Positions 1 through 5,699 of a stretch of 19,539 bases of DNA are shown piece by piece; positions within the stretch are counted from its first letter, which is position 1, and each line of letters starts with the position of its first letter. The notes under the pieces are model-generated. The model saw nothing but the letters and a program-made list of their open reading frames with translations, searched no databases and was not told the DNA's origin. The stretch is from contig UWSL01000013.1 of NCBI GenBank assembly GCA_900552975.1, positions 1 through 19,539 of the forward strand, given 5' to 3'. The stretch comes from an uncultured Mycoplasmatota bacterium (GTDB lineage Bacteria; Bacillota_I; Bacilli_A; RF39; UBA660). The position numbers were made by a program, and so were the translations under genes.

Positions 1-11
1 CATTTAATATC

Positions 12-40
12 TTTTTAAAATTATCTAAAATTGTTATAAT
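12..40 (+). promoter_or_regulatory. Promoter of tkt (extended -10)
   Basis: A perfect TATAAT lies at 35-40, preceded by TGT at 32-34, which makes an extended -10. The -35 region at 12-17 (TTTTTA, 17-base spacer) is a poor match, as is usual when an extended -10 is present. Transcription would begin near base 47, leaving a leader of about 23 bases that holds the Shine-Dalgarno AGGAGAG at 55-61. Confidence 0.7.
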
Positions 41-69
41 ATATTATACAGAATAGGAGAGTGATTTGG

Positions 70-2118
70 ATGAATCCAGATTTAGTACATTCGTTAAATA
101 GTTTAAGAATTCTTAGTATTGATATGATAGACCAAGCAAGTAGTGGTCATCCCGGCATCTGTTTAGGAGCTGCTCCTATTATTTATGCTCTTTTTGCTAA
201 TCATTTAAAAGTTAATCCGGCCGATCCTAATTGGATAAATCGTGATCGCTTCGTTATGTCAGCTGGCCACGGTTCAGCACTTTTATACGCAACGTTATTT
301 ATGGCTGGTTATAATATTTCTATTGATGAATTAGTTAATTTTCGTCGTTTAGATTCTTTAACTCCAGGTCATCCTGAATACGGAAAAACTCCAGGAGTCG
401 AAGTAACAACAGGTCCCCTAGGTCAAGGATTTGCTAATGCTGTTGGAATGGCCATTGCTGAAAAATATTTACGCAACTTATTAGATGAACAAATGCCTAA
501 ACAAAATATAATTGATTACTATACGTATGTGTTAGCATCTGACGGTGATCTAATGGAAGGCGTTGCCTCAGAAGCCGCTGCCATTGCTGGCAACTTAGCT
601 TTAGATAAATTAATTGTTTTATTTGATTCCAATGATGTAACTTTAGATGGTGAATTAAGATTATCTAGTCATGAAGATATTATTCGTAAATATATCGCCA
701 TGGGCTGGGAAGTTGACTTTGTTCAAGAAGGAAATGATACCCGTGAAATAGACAAAGCCATTACTCGTGCTAAATATAATAAAAAACCAACTTTAATTGA
801 AATAAAAACCGTTATCGGCCGTGGGAGTCTTAATGAAGGAAAAAATATTGTTCATGGTAAACCTTTAACAAGAGATGACATTAATAACTTACGAAAAAAA
901 TATAAAATAACCACTAATCCAATGGAAATAACTGAAAATGCTGTTAAGTATCTCCGTCTTTCTATTGCTAATCGTATTAATGAACTTTATAAAACATGGC
1001 AAAAGAGTTTCCTTGATTTGAAAAAGAATGCTAGTGGTGAAGTTTTAAAAATTATTCGTTTTTTAGAAAATCAAGATCTCGGCTTAAACTTTAGTTCCAA
1101 TAGTTTTAAAATTCAAAGTGATTACAATGAAGAACTTCGTGAATCCAACTCTAAATTAATGAATATTATAAGTGATCGCACTAAATTTTTTCTTGGTGGT
1201 AGTGCCGATGTTTCATCATCATGTCATACCAATCTTTATAAAGAAATCGAAATGAGTCGTAAATATCCAACGGGTCGTAATATTTATTTTGGTGTCCGCG
1301 AACATGCTATGGGGGCTATCTTAAATGGTCTTGCTTTAAGTGGTTTTAAAGTGTTTGGTAGTACTTTCCTAGTTTTTGCTGATTATTTAAAACCAGCTTT
1401 ACGCATGAGTGCTATGATGAACCTTCCTGTTACTTATGTTTTTACCCATGATTCAGCAGCAATTGGTCAAGACGGTCCAACCCATGAACCAATCGAACAA
1501 TTAACAATGTTGCGTTCAACTCCTAATATTATCGATTTTCGTCCTGCGGATATTAATGAAGTAGTTGGTTGCTGGGACTATATCATGAATAATAAAAGAA
1601 CAGTTTTCTTATCACTTTCCAAAGAAGAAGCTCATATCTTAGCTGGTACAAGTGGTGAAAAAACAATGAAAGGGGCATATATTGTCCGTGAAGAGAAGGA
1701 ACATCTTGATGCTGTTTTAGTCGCAACCGGTATTGAACTAACTACAACTTTATTAATAAGTGAAGAATTGAAACATCAAGGTTTCGATGTCCGCGTTGTT
1801 TCTATGCCATCTATGAATCTTTTTAAAGCTCAAGATCCATCATATCAAAACGAAATCTTGCCTAAAAATGCTAAAATAATAACAATTGAAGCTGGTAGTA
1901 CAATGCCTTGGACTTATTTCACACCTAAAGAAAATACTATTGGTATCGATGAATTTGGTTATAGTGGAACTAAAGATGAAGTTTTACATAAATTAAATTT
2001 TGATTATGAAACAATCTTAAGCAAAATTGTTACTATTATAACTGGCCAAGCCCCAGAAGAAACAGTATCATCAGAAGAACCTACTAAAACCGAATCAAAC
2101 ATGGAAGATAACAATTAA
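70..2118 (+). CDS. tkt: Transketolase
   Basis: Thiamine-diphosphate enzyme of the non-oxidative pentose phosphate pathway, moving two-carbon ketol units between sugar phosphates in the cytoplasm. The 682-residue protein has the full family layout: N-terminal TPP domain with GHPG (His27), GHGS (His67), GPLGQG near 115-120 and the metal/TPP motif around 158-188 (SDGDLMEG, then DSND). The pyrimidine-binding domain carries GVREHAMGAI, and DGPTHEPIEQL follows. The C-terminal domain ends in an extra acidic Ser/Glu/Asn tail of about 20 residues. The ATG at 70 is chosen over the in-frame GTG at 61 because AGGAGAG (55-61) abuts that GTG but sits 8 bases from the ATG. The first Gly of the usual GDG motif is Ser here, while the metal-binding Asp is kept. 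The last codons form the left arm of the terminator. Confidence 0.97.
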   Translation: MNPDLVHSLNSLRILSIDMIDQASSGHPGICLGAAPIIYALFANHLKVNPADPNWINRDRFVMSAGHGSALLYATLFMAGYNISIDELVNFRRLDSLTPGHPEYGKTPGVEVTTGPLGQGFANAVGMAIAEKYLRNLLDEQMPKQNIIDYYTYVLASDGDLMEGVASEAAAIAGNLALDKLIVLFDSNDVTLDGELRLSSHEDIIRKYIAMGWEVDFVQEGNDTREIDKAITRAKYNKKPTLIEIKTVIGRGSLNEGKNIVHGKPLTRDDINNLRKKYKITTNPMEITENAVKYLRLSIANRINELYKTWQKSFLDLKKNASGEVLKIIRFLENQDLGLNFSSNSFKIQSDYNEELRESNSKLMNIISDRTKFFLGGSADVSSSCHTNLYKEIEMSRKYPTGRNIYFGVREHAMGAILNGLALSGFKVFGSTFLVFADYLKPALRMSAMMNLPVTYVFTHDSAAIGQDGPTHEPIEQLTMLRSTPNIIDFRPADINEVVGCWDYIMNNKRTVFLSLSKEEAHILAGTSGEKTMKGAYIVREEKEHLDAVLVATGIELTTTLLISEELKHQGFDVRVVSMPSMNLFKAQDPSYQNEILPKNAKIITIEAGSTMPWTYFTPKENTIGIDEFGYSGTKDEVLHKLNFDYETILSKIVTIITGQAPEETVSSEEPTKTESNMEDNN

Positions 2119-2133
2119 TTTGTTATCTTTTTT
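2105..2133 (+). terminator. Intrinsic terminator of tkt, overlapping its stop codon
   Basis: A perfect 10-bp stem (2105-2114 with 2120-2129) with a 5-base loop, followed by T residues to 2133. The left arm encodes the last residues of transketolase and the TAA stop (2116-2118) lies in the loop. Confidence 0.85.
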
Positions 2134-2158
2134 CGTCAAAAATAGACTTTTTTTGAAA

Positions 2159-2184
2159 ACCATCTCTTATAAAATAAAGATGGT
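2159..2184 (+). repeat. Inverted repeat over the sirA-like promoter and Shine-Dalgarno
   Basis: ACCATCT at 2159-2165 is the exact reverse complement of AGATGGT at 2178-2184, with 12 bases between. The interval holds a -10-like TATAAA (2168-2173), and the right arm runs into the GGTGAAG Shine-Dalgarno (2182-2188). It could be a DNA operator, or an RNA hairpin hiding the ribosome site if transcripts begin further upstream. A 7-bp repeat can also arise by chance. Confidence 0.4.
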
Positions 2185-2192
2185 GAAGAAAA

Positions 2193-2609
2193 ATGCGAAC
2201 ATTTTATATATTTAAAATCAAAAAGCCCTATGTTATTTTAACAAGACACAATCCTTTCAATCTTTACAAAACCATTGAACATATTTCTAATGTTAAAACA
2301 GATGAATTAAAAATAGCAACTAATTTATTTAACCAAATTTCTGGAACTTTTAATAAAGATCAAATCAATAAATTAATCTTCAAAAAATACCAAAATGCAT
2401 ATAGCTATACTAACCATTTAAATACTCATACCATCTATGATTATCATACCAAAGAACAAACTAAATTAATTATTTATCGTAGCTTTATTATTATTCAAAG
2501 TACTAAACAAATTCCTAGCTTTTTAAAAACAATTGCTACTAATAATAATTTATTTATTTGTGACTTTAATAATAAAGATTACTTCTGGTTAGATCAAGCT
2601 TTTAATTAA
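2193..2609 (+). CDS. sirA: SirA-like replication-initiation regulator (YneE family)
   Basis: Small 138-residue protein between transketolase and YneF, the position of sirA (yneE) in Bacillus subtilis. Both ends resemble what I recall of SirA: an N-terminal strand of the type FYIFKIKKPY followed by a helix starting NPFNLYKTI, and a C-terminal segment FLKTIATNNNLFICDFNNKD with WLD after it, matching the FEVLKK...FLAFDFNAKRYGWLN region of SirA. In B. subtilis SirA binds domain I of DnaA and blocks initiation at the onset of sporulation. The central part is diverged, so identification rests on synteny plus end similarity, and the DnaA role here is inferred. No signal peptide or membrane segment is visible. 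GGTGAAG gives a close Shine-Dalgarno. Codon use fits the neighbours. Confidence 0.68.
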   Translation: MRTFYIFKIKKPYVILTRHNPFNLYKTIEHISNVKTDELKIATNLFNQISGTFNKDQINKLIFKKYQNAYSYTNHLNTHTIYDYHTKEQTKLIIYRSFIIIQSTKQIPSFLKTIATNNNLFICDFNNKDYFWLDQAFN

Positions 2610-2611
2610 AC

Positions 2612-2640
2612 TTGTTAAATCAACTTAATTAAGGTAAAAT
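2612..2640 (+). promoter_or_regulatory. Promoter of the yneF-like gene
   Basis: TTGTTA at 2612-2617 and TAAAAT at 2635-2640, separated by exactly 17 bases, are a good sigma-A-type promoter immediately after the sirA-like stop codon. The leader would be about 16 bases. Confidence 0.7.
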
Positions 2641-2662
2641 AAGGATGCAAAGGAGAGATAAA

Positions 2663-2872
2663 ATGTTAGCAGATATATTATATGTTTTACTTGGTATCAT
2701 CATTGGAGCTATCGCTGGTTTCTTTATTGCTAAAAAGGTTTTCACTAAACAATTAAAAGAAAATCCTCCAATTAACGAAAAAATGATTGAAGTTATGATG
2801 AGTAGTATGGGACGTAAACCAAGTCAAAAACAAGTTCGTCAAGTAATGCAACAAATGAACAAATATATGTGA
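2663..2872 (+). CDS. yneF: YneF family small membrane protein (UPF0154)
   Basis: A 69-residue protein with one N-terminal membrane helix (about residues 4-24, with GIIIGAIAGFFIAKK) followed by a cytoplasmic basic tail. The segment NPPINEKMIEVMMSSMGRKPSQ and the Gln/Met-rich end QVRQVMQQMNK are the hallmark of the UPF0154/YneF family, whose function is unknown. It lies downstream of tkt and the sirA-like gene as in Bacillus. The ATG at 2663 is chosen because AGGAGAG (2651-2657) sits six bases away, whereas the in-frame ATG at 2645 lies upstream of that Shine-Dalgarno and close to the predicted transcription start. It ends with TGA, evidence for the standard bacterial code. Confidence 0.9.
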   Translation: MLADILYVLLGIIIGAIAGFFIAKKVFTKQLKENPPINEKMIEVMMSSMGRKPSQKQVRQVMQQMNKYM

Positions 2873-2880
2873 TTTAAACA

Positions 2881-2910
2881 AGAATATTATTGAAGAAATA
2901 ATATTTTTTT
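2881..2910 (+). terminator. Terminator after the yneF-like gene
   Basis: AATATTAT (2883-2890) pairs with ATAATATT (2898-2905) around a 7-base loop, followed by seven T residues (2904-2910). The stem is pure A-T, so its strength is uncertain. Confidence 0.55.
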
Positions 2911-2945
2911 GTTATTCTAATATTATAGAATAAAGAGGTGTTAGT

Positions 2946-3683
2946 ATGAACTTATTAAATATTATTGATAAAATCTACAGCAGTAGTTATTTTACGACAT
3001 TTTTAATAGGTGCTATCATTTTATTAATTGTATTATTTATTATTGTCCTTATTATGGGAATTAGAGATTCTAAAAAAATAAATCAAGTAGTAGAAGAAGA
3101 GGAAGAACCAACTGATATTACTTTAAAACCTTTAGATGAATTAGAAAAAGATGAAATAAAAGAAGATGTTACCTTTGAAATACCTTCTATAACCGCCAAT
3201 TTAGAAAACTTTAAAAAGAACTTAGAATTAGAATTGCAAAAAAATAATAAAGTTGAAACATTAAATAATAGTGATAAACAATTTAAAGTAACTCAAGTAA
3301 ATGAATTAGAAGATACTGTTTTATTAAATCCTACTGATCTTGTTAATGCTTCTGAAAATGAAGAAGTAAAAAAAGTAGAAGTTGAAAAGATGCTTCCTGA
3401 AGAACCTTTAGTTGAAGCAGAGACTAATCAAATTACCGAAGAAGAACAAGTCTTCATTTCACCCGAAGCAATCATCCAAGCTAAAGCTCCAGAAATAACA
3501 GTTGCTGAGGAAGAAGCAAAAAAAGAATCAGAACTAAAAGAAAAAACAATAAAAAGAAATTTGCTTGATGAAGATCGTTATGAAGAAATTAGAAAAATCT
3601 ATTTGAGTCAAACTTCAAGTACTCCAAAAGAAGCAAAAAAAGAGTTTGATGAAACTTTAGAATTACCATCATTAAAGGATTGA
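2946..3683 (+). CDS. Single-pass membrane protein with acidic cytoplasmic tail, function unknown
   Basis: I do not recognise this 245-residue protein. Residues about 17-39 form one hydrophobic helix followed by RDSKK, so by the positive-inside rule most of the chain lies in the cytoplasm. The tail is dominated by Glu and Lys, starts with a run of glutamates near residues 50-54, and looks disordered or coiled-coil. A more ordered stretch near the C-terminus reads LLDEDRYEEIRKIYLSQ, then an acidic end. The layout resembles membrane-tethered adaptor or division proteins, but no domain supports a specific role. AGAGGTG at 2934-2940 serves the ATG, and the gene ends with TGA. It lies alone between the yneF-like gene and parE, with terminators on both sides. 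Confidence 0.8.
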   Translation: MNLLNIIDKIYSSSYFTTFLIGAIILLIVLFIIVLIMGIRDSKKINQVVEEEEEPTDITLKPLDELEKDEIKEDVTFEIPSITANLENFKKNLELELQKNNKVETLNNSDKQFKVTQVNELEDTVLLNPTDLVNASENEEVKKVEVEKMLPEEPLVEAETNQITEEEQVFISPEAIIQAKAPEITVAEEEAKKESELKEKTIKRNLLDEDRYEEIRKIYLSQTSSTPKEAKKEFDETLELPSLKD

Positions 3684-3687
3684 AAAT

Positions 3688-3749
3688 AAAAAAAAGAGCC
3701 TAAAATATGCCTAATTATTTGACATAATTTTATAAATCTCTTTTTTTTT
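3688..3749 (+). terminator. Probable long-hairpin terminator upstream of parE
   Basis: An A-run ending in GAG (3688-3698) pairs with CTC and the T-run at 3738-3748. A second, bulged pairing lies inside (TAAAATATG near 3701 with CATAATTTTA near 3723-3732). The T-run of about nine bases supports termination. The big interior loop makes it less certain than the compact terminators elsewhere in the window. Confidence 0.5.
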
Positions 3750-3760
3750 GGTATCAATTT

Positions 3761-3769
3761 TGTTATACT
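3761..3769 (+). promoter_or_regulatory. Extended -10 promoter of parE
   Basis: TGT at 3761-3763 followed by TATACT at 3764-3769 forms an extended -10. Only a T-run lies at the -35 distance. Transcription would begin near 3776, downstream of the ATG at 3774, which is why the ATG at 3786 is taken as the parE start. Confidence 0.6.
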
Positions 3770-3785
3770 AGCAATGGTGAAAAAA

Positions 3786-5696
3786 ATGACAACAACAAAG
3801 TATGATGAAAATTCAATAAAAATATTAGAAGGCCTAGAAGCAGTTCGAAAAAGACCAGGTATGTACATTGGTTCAACTGATAAAAGAGGCCTTCATCATT
3901 TAGTATGGGAAATCGTTGACAACGCTATCGATGAAAGCATTAATGGTTATGGTGATTATATCAAAATAACTTTAAATAAAGATGGCTCCGTAACAGTCGA
4001 AGACCATGGACGTGGTGTTCCAATCGGCACTCATGAAAGTGGTATGTCTACACCAGAAGTTGTTTATACTATTTTGCATGCTGGAGGAAAATTTGAAGAA
4101 GCTGGTTACAAAGTATCAGGTGGCTTACACGGTGTTGGTGCCTCTGTTGTTAATGCATTAAGTAAAAGAATGGAAGTAACTATTTACAAAGAAGGTTTAA
4201 TTAGTAATATTAAGTTTGAAAATGGTGGTCATGTTGTTCAAAAACTAAAAACTATTGGCACGACCAATAGAACTGGAACAACTGTTAACTTCCTTCCAGA
4301 TCCTGAAATCTTTAAAAGTACCAATTTCTCTTTTACAACTATTACTGAACGTATGCAAGAAAGTGCTTTTTTACTTTCTGGGATAACTATTGAAGTAATT
4401 GATGAAGAAGATAATCGTAGTGCTAAATATCATTATGAAAATGGTTTAATTAATTTCGTTGAATACATTAATGATGGTAAAAAAGTCTTACATAAAGTAA
4501 TTAATTTTAATGGTATAAAACAAGGCATTGAAGTAGATATCGCTCTTCAATATCAAGAAGGATACAACGAAAATATTTTATCATTCGTAAATAATGTTAA
4601 AACAAGCGATGGTGGTTCTCACGAAACTGGATTTAAATCAGGTATTACTAAAGCTTTTAATGATTATGCCAAAGAAAATGGTATTTTAAAAGGCAAAGAT
4701 ACTTCCTTTGATGGCTCAGACGTTAGAGAAGGCCTAAGTGCAGTAATAAATTTAAAAATACCAGAGGCTCTTTTGCAATTTGAAGGTCAAACAAAAGGTA
4801 AATTAGGAACTCCCGAAGCCCGTACTGTAACAGAACAAATAACATATGAAAATATGAAATTCTTCTTAGAAGAAAATCGTGAAATTGCTTTAACAATTGT
4901 CGAAAAAGCATCTCGTAGCAAAGTGGCTCGTGAGGCTGCTCGTAAAGCTCGTGAAGCGGCACGAAATGGTAAAGGCAAAGAGAAAAAAGACAAAATTTTA
5001 AGTGGTAAACTTGCTAAAGCAACTGGTAAAGTTGCTAATAAAAATGAACTGTTTTTAGTCGAAGGAGATTCAGCTGGTGGCTCTGCTAAAACTGGCCGTA
5101 ATCGTGAAACACAGGCTATCTTACCGTTACGTGGAAAAGTATTAAATTGTGAAAAAGCTTCAAGCAATGATATTCATAGCAATGAAGAATTAAACACTTT
5201 AACTTATGCAATTGGAGCCGGTATTGGCAACGAATTTGATGCTTCTGAATCAAATTATGGTAAAGTCATTATCATGACCGATGCCGATGACGATGGTGCT
5301 CATATTCAAATTCTTCTTCTAACATTCTTCTATCGTTTTATGCGTCCGTTAATTGAAGAAGGTATGTTATATATTGCTAATCCTCCTTTATATGCCCTTG
5401 ATTTTGGTAAATACAAAGAGTACGTTGCCACTGATGAAGAATTAGAAGAACGTAAAAAAGAAATAAAACAAAGTTATAAAGTTCAACGCTTCAAAGGACT
5501 AGGTGAGATGGATGCCGATGAGTTATATGAAACGACTATGAATCCTGAAACACGTAGTTTAATCAAAGTTAGCATAACTGATGCTGCTTTAGCTGAAAAA
5601 CGCGTATCTGTTTTAATGGGTGATAAAGTTGAACCACGAAAAGAATGGATTGAAGAAAACGTTGACTTTACTTTAGAAGACAACTTTAGGAGGTAA
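3786..5696 (+). CDS. parE: DNA topoisomerase IV subunit B
   Basis: ATPase subunit of topoisomerase IV, which unlinks daughter chromosomes and removes supercoils. The 636-residue protein has the GHKL ATPase domain (general-base Glu in the segment EIVDNAIDES near 42-51, DHGRGVP, and GGLHGVGASVVNALS near 112-126), the transducer domain, then the TOPRIM domain with VEGDSAGGSAK and TDADDDGAH. The wording QAILPLRGKVLN and the ParC-type partner directly downstream favour ParE over GyrB. The start at 3786 uses GGTGA (3776-3780). The ATG at 3774 would lie at or before the predicted transcription start. The last two codons, AGG AGG for Arg-Arg, double as the parC Shine-Dalgarno. Length is normal for the family. 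Confidence 0.93.
   Translation: MTTTKYDENSIKILEGLEAVRKRPGMYIGSTDKRGLHHLVWEIVDNAIDESINGYGDYIKITLNKDGSVTVEDHGRGVPIGTHESGMSTPEVVYTILHAGGKFEEAGYKVSGGLHGVGASVVNALSKRMEVTIYKEGLISNIKFENGGHVVQKLKTIGTTNRTGTTVNFLPDPEIFKSTNFSFTTITERMQESAFLLSGITIEVIDEEDNRSAKYHYENGLINFVEYINDGKKVLHKVINFNGIKQGIEVDIALQYQEGYNENILSFVNNVKTSDGGSHETGFKSGITKAFNDYAKENGILKGKDTSFDGSDVREGLSAVINLKIPEALLQFEGQTKGKLGTPEARTVTEQITYENMKFFLEENREIALTIVEKASRSKVAREAARKAREAARNGKGKEKKDKILSGKLAKATGKVANKNELFLVEGDSAGGSAKTGRNRETQAILPLRGKVLNCEKASSNDIHSNEELNTLTYAIGAGIGNEFDASESNYGKVIIMTDADDDGAHIQILLLTFFYRFMRPLIEEGMLYIANPPLYALDFGKYKEYVATDEELEERKKEIKQSYKVQRFKGLGEMDADELYETTMNPETRSLIKVSITDAALAEKRVSVLMGDKVEPRKEWIEENVDFTLEDNFRR
5688..5693 (+). promoter_or_regulatory. 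parC Shine-Dalgarno inside the parE coding region
   Basis: AGGAGG forms the final two sense codons of parE, just before its TAA (5694-5696), and lies six bases from the parC ATG at 5700. Ribosomes finishing parE would sit on the parC start, a layout that suggests translational coupling and matched subunit output. Confidence 0.85.
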
Positions 5697-5699
5697 AAC

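Noticed and set aside
61..69. GTG at 61 as the transketolase start.
   Set aside because: The Shine-Dalgarno AGGAGAG overlaps this codon; the ATG at 70 has correct spacing.
2599..2633. TTAATTAA repeated on both sides of 2612-2625 as a terminator or operator.
   Set aside because: Each copy is itself a palindrome of A and T, expected by chance at this base composition, and there is no T-run; the site is better read as a promoter for the yneF-like gene.
3774..3785. ATG at 3774 as the parE start.
   Set aside because: The extended -10 at 3761-3769 predicts an RNA start near 3776, so this ATG would not be in the message; GGTGA serves the ATG at 3786.
4787..5167. Long open frames on the minus strand opposite parE.
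   Set aside because: They mirror the parE coding frame, have no Shine-Dalgarno and low-complexity products; typical antisense shadows.
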